This document shows positions 1-7,855 of a stretch of 14,304 bases of DNA, piece after piece. The notes under the pieces were generated by a model, which did no database searches, was not told the DNA's origin, and worked only from the letters and a program-made list of their open reading frames with translations. A program made the translations under genes and the position numbers. This stretch comes from Desulfuromusa sp. (GTDB taxonomy: Bacteria > Desulfobacterota > Desulfuromonadia > Desulfuromonadales > Geopsychrobacteraceae), in the NCBI GenBank assembly GCA_029933365.1, contig JAOZOH010000074.1, positions 1 to 14,304 on the forward strand, read 5' to 3'. The first letter of the stretch is position 1, and each line of letters begins with the position of its first letter.

Positions 1-57
1 CCCAGTATTGTTCAAATCACCCTGGATCGCCAGGGGATCACTTTTAAAAGCAGGTAG
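1..57 (+). CDS. C-terminal end of an upstream gene (partial, unidentified)
   Basis: Frame 1 is open from the window edge to a TAG at 55-57 and reads PSIVQITLDRQGITFKSR. It ends three bases before the ATG of the next gene, which matches the tight packing of the rest of the cluster. It is therefore probably the tail of the preceding operon member. The fragment is too short to assign a family. The call rests only on the open frame, the sensible amino-acid composition and the spacing. Confidence 0.4.
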   Translation, partial: PSIVQITLDRQGITFKSR

Positions 58-60
58 GTC

Positions 61-1953
61 ATGCACCGACTGATAGTTTTTCTTATAAGCTTATGTTTGC
101 TGGCGTCATCTGCGATGGCCGTTAGCACAACTGCGCCAAAAGAGCTTCAGGATCTCTATTTTGGTGAAACTCTCTTTTATGCTTTTCAGGAGGAGTGGTT
201 CGACGCTATTGCCCGGCTCGATTCTGAACTGATGCAGCACCATGGACTCGACCAGCCAGAACTTGACTCTCTTTTTCAGTACATCGGCCTGGCTGAATTC
301 GCCGTGGGGGACTTCGAGCTGGCTTACCGGATGCACCAGCGTGCCGGGCGAGCTATCACAGCGGTTATCAATGGAAACGTTGCAGAAGAGGTGCGCAATG
401 AAGCTTTGTTCCGTTTGGCACGTATCTATTTTCATAAAACCCAGCCAATCAATGCCCAGCATGCCTTGGATCGTATTGATGGTGCTGTTCCTAAAACATT
501 ACGCTACGACCTAAATTTTCTGTGGGCTCAGGTATTTATGGCGAACGGTCGATTTGCCGAGGCTGCAACTATTCTGGATGGACTGAAAAGTGTCAAAAAT
601 CTGGAAGGTTTTGCCAGTTACAACCTTGGGATTGCCTTGCTCTGGGGTGGCCAAGTGCAGGAGGGTTTGAATCAACTTGATCTCACCGGCAATATAGTCA
701 ATAAAAACCCAATGACACTGGCAATCAAAGACAAGTCAAATCTCATTCTTGGCGATAAATTGTTGGGAGAAGAAAAATTTGATGCTGCCAAGTTGGTTCT
801 GGATCGGGTTCGTCTTGATGGACCATTTTCCAACCGTTCACTGCTTGGTTCAGGGTGGGCCGATGCCTCGCTGGAACGTTTCGACCTGGCTCTGGTTCCC
901 TGGAGTCTTTTGCTTGAACGAGAGGCAACCGACCTTGCAGTACAGGAAGCGATGCTTGCCGTTCCTTATGCTTATGGAAAACTAGGGGTATACAGCCGGG
1001 CAGCCTTACTTTATGGCAGCGCTCTGAAAGTTTTCGGAGAAGAAATCGACAACCTCAGCAGTTCGATTAAAAGTATTCGTGAAGGTAAATTCCTCCGGGC
1101 TCTGTCACGGGAAGAACTGAAACAGGATAAAAATTGGGTGGTTAAACTGCGCGAACTTCCGGAAACACCAGAGACCTATTACCTGCTCGAGTTGATGGCC
1201 TCACACGATTTTCAGGAATCACTAAAAAATTATCTCGACCTGAAGCAGTTGCGGAGAAAACTGGAACATTGGCACGGGGATCTGGAAGCTTTCGAGGAGA
1301 TTATTGAAAAACGCAGGGCCTATTACCAGCCACTGCTTCCTGAAATAGACAATCGTTTCAGGTTGCTCGATTCGCAGATGCGCCTGCGTCTGGAGCAGCG
1401 GGATCGTATTGAGCAGCGCCTTCATAACATGCTGGTTGCGCCCAGACCAGATTATCTGGCAACAGCGGAAGAACGGATCATCCGGGAACAAATTATTCAA
1501 TTGGAACAATCTCTACTGGCTGAAGGATCTGGAATCTCTGCTGTTGAAGAATCCCGGATCAAGCGTTTACATGGGGTGTTGGACTGGAATATCCAAACTA
1601 ATTATGACCAGCGTCTAACCGAAGCTTTTAAAAACCTGCAAGCCTTGAATCAGGATGTTGAACAACTGCAGCACCAATATGATTCATTTGTGCGGATCCG
1701 GCAGGCTGCTACACAAAGTTACCAGGGATATGACAAGTCGATTCGCCGCCATCGCATCCGCATCACCGAGAGTCAGAATCAGGTGAAGAAATTGATGGCC
1801 CGGCAAGGACATCTGCTTGAAGTGATGTCGGTCAGTGAATTGAGCCAGCGCCGTGAACGTCTTGAAGAGTTTCAGGTCAAAGCACGTTTTGCTATGGCTG
1901 ACAGCTATGATCGTGCGACCAGGGATCAGGAAAAGAAGAGGGTAGAAGAATGA
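61..1953 (+). CDS. Secreted TPR / coiled-coil protein of the TolQR-AgmX cluster
   Basis: This 630-residue protein starts with a clean Sec signal peptide (about residues 1-20, ending ASSAMA, no lipobox Cys), so it should be periplasmic. Residues about 30-340 are helical TPR-like repeats, with hairpins such as FAVGDFELAYRMHQRAG and FMANGRFAEAATILDGL. Residues about 385-630 are highly charged and predicted coiled coil, rich in E, Q, R and L (for example QLEQSLL and SQRRERLEEFQ). The ATG follows an AGG-rich stretch, and its stop overlaps the next start in ATGA. By family knowledge TPR proteins are scaffolds; beside a TolQ/TolR motor, a role linking the motor to the outer membrane is inferred. It resembles the TPR subunits of the Myxococcus Glt complex (GltC/GltD/GltE type) in architecture only. 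I do not recognise a named orthologue. Confidence 0.85.
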   Translation: MHRLIVFLISLCLLASSAMAVSTTAPKELQDLYFGETLFYAFQEEWFDAIARLDSELMQHHGLDQPELDSLFQYIGLAEFAVGDFELAYRMHQRAGRAITAVINGNVAEEVRNEALFRLARIYFHKTQPINAQHALDRIDGAVPKTLRYDLNFLWAQVFMANGRFAEAATILDGLKSVKNLEGFASYNLGIALLWGGQVQEGLNQLDLTGNIVNKNPMTLAIKDKSNLILGDKLLGEEKFDAAKLVLDRVRLDGPFSNRSLLGSGWADASLERFDLALVPWSLLLEREATDLAVQEAMLAVPYAYGKLGVYSRAALLYGSALKVFGEEIDNLSSSIKSIREGKFLRALSREELKQDKNWVVKLRELPETPETYYLLELMASHDFQESLKNYLDLKQLRRKLEHWHGDLEAFEEIIEKRRAYYQPLLPEIDNRFRLLDSQMRLRLEQRDRIEQRLHNMLVAPRPDYLATAEERIIREQIIQLEQSLLAEGSGISAVEESRIKRLHGVLDWNIQTNYDQRLTEAFKNLQALNQDVEQLQHQYDSFVRIRQAATQSYQGYDKSIRRHRIRITESQNQVKKLMARQGHLLEVMSVSELSQRRERLEEFQVKARFAMADSYDRATRDQEKKRVEE

Positions 1954-4900
1954 ACCGATTTAGACTCTTCATTTTTGTGCTGCCATTATTTTTTGCAGCC
2001 TGCTCTTCTATTGATAATAAGGGGACAATTGCGGAGTTACGCAATCGACAGATTGAAATTAAGGGGGAAGAGATTACAGATGGTCTCGATAAGGCGATGC
2101 AGAGTTATCAACGTTTTCTGGAGGAAACCCCGAACTCGGCCATGTCACCTGAGGCAATTCGCCGATTGGCAGACCTGAAAGTTGAGAAGGAATACGGATT
2201 CGTCGCTGATGGTAAATCAGAAACAGCTGATGCTGTGACTTTGACCGCCCCAGAACCTGCAACGCTGACAGAAATGGCACTATCGGAGTCTCAGCCAGCA
2301 TCGATGCCAACAGACGTTGAGTCTGAAACCGATTTTGAACGACGGACGACTCTAAATCAGCCGGTACCTGTAACGCCCATAACTGATCCCGAAACGGATC
2401 CGGTCATTGATGATCTGGAAAAAGCTGGTCCGCTTGAAGCGATTACTCTCTATCAGAAGTTACTCGACGAGTACCCACTGTACCAGCGCAATGATCAGGT
2501 GCTGTACCAGATGTCCCGCGCATATGAAGAACTTGGTCGAGTTAAAGAGGCGATGGTGGTTATGGAGCAGTTGGTGCATCAGTATCCGCAATCACGATAT
2601 CTTGACGAAGTCCAATTTAGGCGCGCCGAGTACTTTTTCAGCCACCGGAAATATCTCGATGCTGAAGGCGCCTATAAAAGCATTGTTGACCTGGGTGTCG
2701 GTTCATCTTTTCACCCGCTTGCTCTCTATAAGCTCGGATGGACGTTCTACAAGCAGGAGCTTTACGAAGAGGCGATGCATAAGTTCATGACTCTGCTTGA
2801 TTACAAGGTGTCCGTTGGTTACGACTTTGAACAGACTGAGGACAAACCGGAACGCAAGCGTGTAGATGATACCTTTCGTGTCATCAGCCTGGGCTTTTCC
2901 TATCTTGGTGGAGCTGAATCGGTGGTCGATTATTTCTTACAGTACGGTCAGCGTGACTATGAGGATAGTGTTTACAATAATCTTGGCGAATATTTTCTCA
3001 CTAAGCGCCGTTACAGCGATGCCGTTGATACCTACACCGCTTTTGTGAGTCGCAATCAATTTCACCGAAAAGCGCCACTGTTTCATATGCGGATCATTGA
3101 AATCAATACTGCCGGTGGGTTTCCAAGCCTGGTTATTGAAGCGAAAAAATCCTTTGCCACGAATTATGGTCTGACGACCAACTACTGGCAATATTTCGAA
3201 CCTGAAGATCGATCGGAGGTCATTGCTTACTTGAAAACTAACCTGACCGATCTGGCAAATCATTATCACGCCCTTTACCAGAACCCGAAGCGGGATAAAG
3301 AAAAACCGGTGAATTTTACCGAGGCACACCATTGGTATCGGGAATTTCTCGTCTCCTTCCCGAAAGAGGAAGATACACCGGTTCTTAATTATCAACTGGC
3401 CGATCTGCTATTGGAAAACCGTTCTTTTGTTGAGGCCGCGGTTGAATATGAAAAGACTGCATATAGCTACGATCCTCATGAACAATCCTCAAAAGCTGGC
3501 TACGCTGCAGTTTACGCATATCGTCAGCAGCTTGGTTTGGTTGCAGAAGAAGACAAGAATCCAGTCAAACGAGAGGTTGTTCGTAGCTCATTGACGTTTG
3601 CTGAAAACTTTCCAGAGCATGAAAAAGCGGCTGTTGTTCTTGGTGCGGCTGCAGACGATCTTTACGATCTAGGTGATCACGCCCAAGCATTGACCGCTGC
3701 GCAGAAGCTGATCGTAGAATTCTCCGTCGCTGACGTGAATGTTCTGCGTTCTGCCTGGCTGGTTGCCGCCCATTCGTCCTATGAACTTGAGCTCTACAGC
3801 GAAGCTGAAGCAGCTTATCAGGAAGTGTTAAATCGGCTTCCGGAAAATGATGATTCCCGAGTGGGTCTGATCGATAATCTTGCAGCAGCGATCTACAAGC
3901 AGGGAGAGCAAGCGAATGCGCTTGAAGATTATAGAGCAGCAGCAGATCATTTCCTGCGTGTAGGAGTTATGGCAGCAACCTCTGACATCAGACTAACTGC
4001 TGAATATGATGCTGCTACTGCGTTGATCCTCCTCGAAGACTGGGAGCTTGCAGCCAGTGTTTTGACCCGGTTTCGTGATGATTTTCAGGGGCACGAATTA
4101 CAACCTGAAGTGACCAAAAAAATTGCTTATGTCTATCGGGAAGATGAAAAGCTTTCCCTGGCAGCCGATGAATTTGAGCGGATCGAAACAGAATCGGATG
4201 ACATTGACGTCCGTCAAGATGCCTTGATGATTGCAGCAGAATTACATGAACAGGCAGGAAATATTGATCGGACACTGGATGTTTATCGTCGCTACGTGGA
4301 GTATTTCCCGCAACCAATCGGGATCAATCTGGAAACACATAACAAAATCGCTGTAATTCTTGAAAAACAGCAGAAACGGGAAGAGTACCTTGATGAGCTC
4401 AGACAGATTGTCGCAATTGACTCGACGGCAGGTGACAAGCGAACCGATCGAACCCGGTTTCTGGCTGCAAAAGCGGCTCTGGTCCTGGCCAAACCCGGTT
4501 ATGAGCAGTTTGTAGCTGTCGAACTCATCAAACCATTCAAAAATAATTTACGTAAGAAACAAAAACTGATGAAAGCGACAACACAGGAATTTGGCAAGCT
4601 TCTTGAGTACGAAGTCGGTGAGGTGACTGCTGCTGCGACATTCTATCTGGCTGAGATCTACGTCCATTTCAGCACAGCATTGATGGAATCCGAGCGGCCT
4701 GACGGGTTGACCCCTCTAGAATTGGAAGACTACGAACTTGCCATTGAGGAGCAGGCATATCCATTCGAGGAGAGAGCAATCGAGGTACATGAAAGAAATC
4801 TTGAACTGATTTCTATGGGTGTATACAACGAATGGATCGACAAAAGTCTGGCGCAATTGGCCAAGTTTGTTCCCGCGCGTTATGCAAAGTCGGAAGAAGA

Positions 4901-5108
4901 GAGTGCTGTCATCGCGTCGCTTGACACTTATAGTTTTGAAATTGCCATTCCAATAACTGCCCAGGAAACTGGAGAACAACTGCTGCCGGCTGCTACAGAA
5001 TCGGAACTGGCAGATAGTGAGATCGTCGAAGTTCCATCTGACACAATCAATCCGGGCACCAATAATGCTGATAAAGATGTGGTTGTGCCGACCACTGTGA
5101 CCGAATAG
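1950..5108 (+). CDS. Giant TPR outer-membrane lipoprotein
   Basis: This 1052-residue protein has a lipoprotein signal peptide with lipobox FFAAC (Cys18). Ser at +2 favours outer-membrane sorting by the Lol rule. A short helical segment (about 25-80) is followed by a Pro/Glu/Thr-rich, probably disordered linker (about 85-155). Many TPR-like helical pairs follow from about 160 to 900, for example AYEELGRVKEAMVVMEQLV, KLGWTFYKQELYEEAMHKF and YSEAEAAYQEVLNRLP. The C-terminal 80 residues are acidic and Thr/Pro/Val-rich. The start overlaps the upstream stop (ATGA), so translation is probably coupled. The combination of lipid anchor, flexible linker and long superhelix suits a periplasm-spanning tether or scaffold for the TolQ/ExbD motor encoded downstream. 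It is comparable in design to GltE/AglT-type TPR lipoproteins but much larger. Function is inferred from context. Confidence 0.88.
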   Translation: MNRFRLFIFVLPLFFAACSSIDNKGTIAELRNRQIEIKGEEITDGLDKAMQSYQRFLEETPNSAMSPEAIRRLADLKVEKEYGFVADGKSETADAVTLTAPEPATLTEMALSESQPASMPTDVESETDFERRTTLNQPVPVTPITDPETDPVIDDLEKAGPLEAITLYQKLLDEYPLYQRNDQVLYQMSRAYEELGRVKEAMVVMEQLVHQYPQSRYLDEVQFRRAEYFFSHRKYLDAEGAYKSIVDLGVGSSFHPLALYKLGWTFYKQELYEEAMHKFMTLLDYKVSVGYDFEQTEDKPERKRVDDTFRVISLGFSYLGGAESVVDYFLQYGQRDYEDSVYNNLGEYFLTKRRYSDAVDTYTAFVSRNQFHRKAPLFHMRIIEINTAGGFPSLVIEAKKSFATNYGLTTNYWQYFEPEDRSEVIAYLKTNLTDLANHYHALYQNPKRDKEKPVNFTEAHHWYREFLVSFPKEEDTPVLNYQLADLLLENRSFVEAAVEYEKTAYSYDPHEQSSKAGYAAVYAYRQQLGLVAEEDKNPVKREVVRSSLTFAENFPEHEKAAVVLGAAADDLYDLGDHAQALTAAQKLIVEFSVADVNVLRSAWLVAAHSSYELELYSEAEAAYQEVLNRLPENDDSRVGLIDNLAAAIYKQGEQANALEDYRAAADHFLRVGVMAATSDIRLTAEYDAATALILLEDWELAASVLTRFRDDFQGHELQPEVTKKIAYVYREDEKLSLAADEFERIETESDDIDVRQDALMIAAELHEQAGNIDRTLDVYRRYVEYFPQPIGINLETHNKIAVILEKQQKREEYLDELRQIVAIDSTAGDKRTDRTRFLAAKAALVLAKPGYEQFVAVELIKPFKNNLRKKQKLMKATTQEFGKLLEYEVGEVTAAATFYLAEIYVHFSTALMESERPDGLTPLELEDYELAIEEQAYPFEERAIEVHERNLELISMGVYNEWIDKSLAQLAKFVPARYAKSEEESAVIASLDTYSFEIAIPITAQETGEQLLPAATESELADSEIVEVPSDTINPGTNNADKDVVVPTTVTE

Positions 5109-5122
5109 GAAAGGTATGGATT

Positions 5123-5821
5123 TTGAAGATCCAAGATCTGAATAAGCTTAGACATTTGTTGAATTGGTCATTAGAGAATGTAAGGTTCATACCGTTGCTG
5201 ATCACGTTGTCGTTACTCACTGGTTGCGCGGTTGGCTCGAAGGTGATGCCTGAGACTGTGATGGAAACATTACCCGCTCTAGAAGGTTCGGCGGTGACAC
5301 AATTTGAAGATGGTCGGAGAGGTTTTGTTATTACTGAGGTTACGAATCTGGATACGGCCTCGCGCCGCGATTTTGATCAAGCGGTTGTCTTGTTGCATGA
5401 AGACAGTTACGAACAAGCAATTGAACTTCTCGAAAATGTCGTCGAAGTCTCACCGGGAGTCTCAGCCCCTTACATCAACCTTGCAATTGCCTACCGGAAA
5501 GTTGGCAAGCCGGAACTGGCCGAAGAAAATCTTAAAGTAGCACTGAATCTGATTTCTGGACACCCGGTAGCGAGTAACGAATATGGGCTGTTATTGCGTA
5601 AAACTGGCCGTTTTGAAGAAGCGAAAACTATTTACGAACAAAGTCTCATGATTTTCCCCGATTATCTGCCAGTACGAAGAAATCTTGGGATTATGTGTGA
5701 TCTCTACATGAATAACCAGCAGTGTGCCCTCACACAGTATGAATTTTACAGTGAGGCTAACCCGGAAGACAAGCAGGCCAAGATGTGGGTTTCAGAGTTG
5801 CGTCTTCGTCTAGGACAGTAG
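5123..5821 (+). CDS. Small TPR lipoprotein
   Basis: This 232-residue protein is read from a TTG start. An AGGAAAGG ribosome-binding site at 5107-5114 lies eight bases upstream; no in-frame ATG precedes the signal region. The N-terminus is long, with a hydrophobic stretch and a good lipobox LLTGC (Cys35), and Ala at +2 suggests the outer membrane. TTG at 5156 or 5159 would give a shorter signal peptide but has no convincing ribosome-binding site. Residues about 87-232 hold three to four TPR units (for example YEQAIELLENVVEVSPG, KVGKPELAEENLKVALNL and RFEEAKTIYEQSLMIFP). It lies 14 bases after the giant lipoprotein gene. It is probably a further scaffold subunit of the same machine, similar in kind to the short TPR proteins of the Agl-Glt system. 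Confidence 0.8.
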   Translation: MKIQDLNKLRHLLNWSLENVRFIPLLITLSLLTGCAVGSKVMPETVMETLPALEGSAVTQFEDGRRGFVITEVTNLDTASRRDFDQAVVLLHEDSYEQAIELLENVVEVSPGVSAPYINLAIAYRKVGKPELAEENLKVALNLISGHPVASNEYGLLLRKTGRFEEAKTIYEQSLMIFPDYLPVRRNLGIMCDLYMNNQQCALTQYEFYSEANPEDKQAKMWVSELRLRLGQ

Positions 5822-5856
5822 TCAGAGCTCTGCTACCAACGAATGGAACTCCCTCC

Positions 5857-5865
5857 AGGAGGAGG
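5857..5865 (+). promoter_or_regulatory. Strong ribosome-binding site deciding the 5869 start
   Basis: AGGAGGAGG lies three bases before the ATG at 5869. It argues against the longer in-frame ORF beginning at 5785, which would overlap the upstream gene and bury the signal peptide behind 28 residues. Confidence 0.75.
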
Positions 5866-5868
5866 CAT

Positions 5869-6180
5869 ATGATTCGACTATTTTTTACCTGTTTCTGTTT
5901 GATTCTACTACCCGCTGTTACTGTTGCAGCCGGTGAGCAGGAAATGAATAAACAGGAGCAGGGGACACAGCAAACCAAAGAACTTTCGGGAATGTCCATC
6001 GTTGGTAACGATGAGGCTCCTAAATCTCTGTATATCGTACCCTGGAAAAGCTCCGAAATCGGAGTGGAGACCAGTTTGAACATGATGTTGAACAAAGACG
6101 CCGTTCCTGTAGATCGGGACGTTTTCAAAAGACAGCTCGACTTCTACGAAGTCAGCACTGCGAACAAATCTGGGAGGTAA
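5869..6180 (+). CDS. Small exported protein in front of the TolQ-type gene
   Basis: Read from the ATG at 5869, this is a 103-residue protein with a Sec signal peptide (about residues 1-20, MIRLFFTCFCLILLPAVTVA) and no lipobox, so probably periplasmic. A Gln/Glu-rich stretch follows, and then a compact region (about 40-97) containing NDEAPKSLYIVPWK and a final FKRQLDFYEVS. I recall motifs of the type (D/E)xPK(S/T)LYIVPWK in small proteins beside TolQ/ExbD genes in other proteobacteria, but cannot verify that here. The stop codon abuts the ribosome-binding site of the channel gene, so it is co-expressed with the motor. Plausible roles are a periplasmic adaptor or an assembly factor. No established function is known to me. 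Confidence 0.78.
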   Translation: MIRLFFTCFCLILLPAVTVAAGEQEMNKQEQGTQQTKELSGMSIVGNDEAPKSLYIVPWKSSEIGVETSLNMMLNKDAVPVDRDVFKRQLDFYEVSTANKSGR

Positions 6181-6184
6181 AAAA

Positions 6185-6838
6185 ATGGAAAGTATTTATT
6201 TAATGGTTGGTTTCTTTCAAAAGGGCGGTGCGTTCATGTACCCGATTCTGCTTGTGCTTGCAATCGGGATGGCCATCACTATTGAGCGTTGGATCCAGTT
6301 GACCAGAACCCGCAATGAAAACCAAAGAATGTGGGTTAGGGTACAGCCAGCGTTGGCAAAAGGGGACTTTGATAACGCGCGAAAAATTGTTGACAAGGAT
6401 AAGTCAACTATTGCGCAGATGTTATCGATGGGTCTGGCAAGACAGGGCGCAGTTAGACGCCGGGAAGATATCGAGATTGCCATGGAAGAAAGTATGATGG
6501 AGATCATTCCGCAACTGGAAAAACGAACTCCATACATCGGTTTGCTTTCGAATATCGCTACCTTGCTGGGATTGCTCGGTACAATTATGGGCCTGATCGA
6601 AGCATTTACAGCTGTGGCTAATGCAAATCCGGCAGAGAAGGCCGACCTTCTTTCAGCCAGTATTTCGGTCGCCATGAATACGACAGCTTTCGGTTTGATG
6701 GTCGCCATTCCATTGTTGCTCATTCATGCCAAGTTGACTTCGACCACGGGGCAGATTGTCGATAGCTTGGAGATGGCATCAGTCAAGGCGCTGAACAGTA
6801 TATCCAGTTTCAGTAAGCGCCAGAATCCAATGAGCTGA
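6185..6838 (+). CDS. MotA/TolQ/ExbB family proton-channel protein (AglR-like)
   Basis: This 217-residue inner-membrane protein has three predicted membrane spans (about 17-38, 118-141 and 160-183) and a cytoplasmic loop between the first two, the standard TolQ/ExbB layout and length. The channel-lining threonines typical of the family are present in LLGTIMG (T133) and AMNTTAFG (T166/T167). By family knowledge such proteins form a pentamer around a pair of ExbD/TolR subunits and use the proton motive force to drive movement in the periplasm. GGGAGG at 6172-6177 overlaps the end of the preceding gene and serves as the ribosome-binding site. The following ExbD gene begins two bases after the stop. 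Neighbouring TPR and AgmX-tail genes favour an AglR-type partner over a housekeeping TolQ, since tolA and tolB are absent here. Confidence 0.93.
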   Translation: MESIYLMVGFFQKGGAFMYPILLVLAIGMAITIERWIQLTRTRNENQRMWVRVQPALAKGDFDNARKIVDKDKSTIAQMLSMGLARQGAVRRREDIEIAMEESMMEIIPQLEKRTPYIGLLSNIATLLGLLGTIMGLIEAFTAVANANPAEKADLLSASISVAMNTTAFGLMVAIPLLLIHAKLTSTTGQIVDSLEMASVKALNSISSFSKRQNPMS

Positions 6839-6840
6839 TT

Positions 6841-7335
6841 ATGGCCAGACGAAATCAAAGTAGACGAAAAGGGATGAGGGAGAATCCTGAACTGGATATC
6901 ACCTCATTTCTGAACTTGATGGTCATTCTGATCCCATTTCTGCTCATCAGTGCCGTTTTTTCACAAGTGACAATCCTGGAGTTGAGTGTGCCAACTTCAT
7001 CCGGTGGTCCGACAATCGACAAGCCGAATTACACGATCGAGGTTATCGTACGTAAAACCGGGTTGGAGCTTGGCAACGGAGCCAGTGTCGTGGCGGCAAT
7101 GCCTAAGGAAGACGGTCAGTACAATCTCGACCAGCTGACTGCAATGCTCGTTCGTCTGAAAAATGACTACCCGCAGAAGGACGACGCAACAGTTTTGATG
7201 GAACCGGATATCGAATACGACACACTGATTCAGATCATGGACAGGGTCAGGGAAACTGAAGTACCAAGTGAGAACAGTGATATCGTTCAGAAGCTGGTGC
7301 TCTTTCCCTTGATATCGATTGGAGACGCACCATGA
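6841..7335 (+). CDS. ExbD/TolR family protein with Asn replacing the proton-carrying Asp
   Basis: This 164-residue protein has a basic cytoplasmic N-terminus, one membrane span (about 21-41, starting DITSFLNLMVILIPFLL) and a periplasmic ExbD-like domain. Aligning DITSFLNLM with the ExbD/TolR consensus (V/L)TP(L/F)(I/V)DVM puts N25 where the conserved proton-translocating Asp belongs (D25 in E. coli ExbD, D23 in TolR). The codon is AAC at 6913-6915. The periplasmic part contains TIDKPNYTIEVIVRKTG and later strand-helix elements. It is tightly coupled to the TolQ-type gene (two-base gap) and overlaps the next ExbD gene by ATGA. It probably pairs with the second, Asp-bearing ExbD as a structural partner, as two TolR-like proteins do in the AglRQS motor. 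Confidence 0.9.
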   Translation: MARRNQSRRKGMRENPELDITSFLNLMVILIPFLLISAVFSQVTILELSVPTSSGGPTIDKPNYTIEVIVRKTGLELGNGASVVAAMPKEDGQYNLDQLTAMLVRLKNDYPQKDDATVLMEPDIEYDTLIQIMDRVRETEVPSENSDIVQKLVLFPLISIGDAP

Positions 7336-7844
7336 GGGACAGCAGACGTATCAGACGTATGGAACGCAGCAGAAAAAAAACACCGGGTTTAAATCTGACC
7401 TCGCTGATGGATGTGTTTACGATCCTGGTTTTTTTCCTGCTCGCTAATTCATCCTCAAGTGAAGTTCTGGCAACTCCAAAATTAATTAAATTGCCCGATT
7501 CTGTGGTTGAGGTCAAACCCAGGGAGACTGTAGTGATCATGGTCAGTCCAACGACTGTCCTGGTACAGGGTGAAGCGGTGATTGATACCTCCGAACTGCT
7601 TACCTCTACAAATGATTCGGTCCCTGAGATTACCGAGCGGTTAAGCCAGCTCGAACGTAATATCATCGGAATAAGCACCAAGGAGATTGTCGAAAGCAAG
7701 GAGATTGTCGAAAGCAAGGAGATTACAGTTCTTGCAGACAAAACAATCCCGTTCCGAGTGCTGAAGAAAATAATGTTAACCTGTACGGCCTCTGGATACG
7801 GGAAGCTTTCTCTCGCGGTTATCCGGAAAGCCTCGCAAAACTGA
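7332..7844 (+). CDS. ExbD/TolR family protein, Asp-bearing partner
   Basis: This 170-residue protein has a very basic N-terminus (residues 4-16), one membrane span (about 22-38) and a periplasmic domain. The family motif reads LNLTSLMDVFTILVFFLL, with the proton-carrying aspartate D27 in place. The start overlaps the upstream stop (ATGA), implying equal expression of the two ExbD proteins. Near residues 117-131 there is an in-frame repeat (KEIVES twice, then KEI) encoded by an 18-base tandem duplication just before the C-terminal strand-helix unit (ITVLADKTIPFRVLKKIM). By family knowledge the periplasmic domain contacts peptidoglycan or a TonB-like partner. This is presumably the active stator subunit of the motor. 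Confidence 0.92.
   Translation: MRDSRRIRRMERSRKKTPGLNLTSLMDVFTILVFFLLANSSSSEVLATPKLIKLPDSVVEVKPRETVVIMVSPTTVLVQGEAVIDTSELLTSTNDSVPEITERLSQLERNIIGISTKEIVESKEIVESKEITVLADKTIPFRVLKKIMLTCTASGYGKLSLAVIRKASQN
7680..7724 (+). repeat. 18-base in-frame tandem repeat inside the second exbD
   Basis: The unit AAGGAGATTGTCGAAAGC occurs at 7680-7697 and exactly again at 7698-7715, followed by a half unit AAGGAGATT at 7716-7724. It encodes KEIVES-KEIVES-KEI. The perfect identity of the copies suggests a recent slippage expansion that keeps the reading frame. Confidence 0.95.
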
Positions 7845-7855
7845 TTGGGAATTCC

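Noticed and set aside
5785..5868. The longer 131-residue version of the small exported protein
   Set aside because: It would overlap the preceding TPR lipoprotein gene and place 28 residues before the signal peptide. AGGAGGAGG immediately before 5869 marks the real start.
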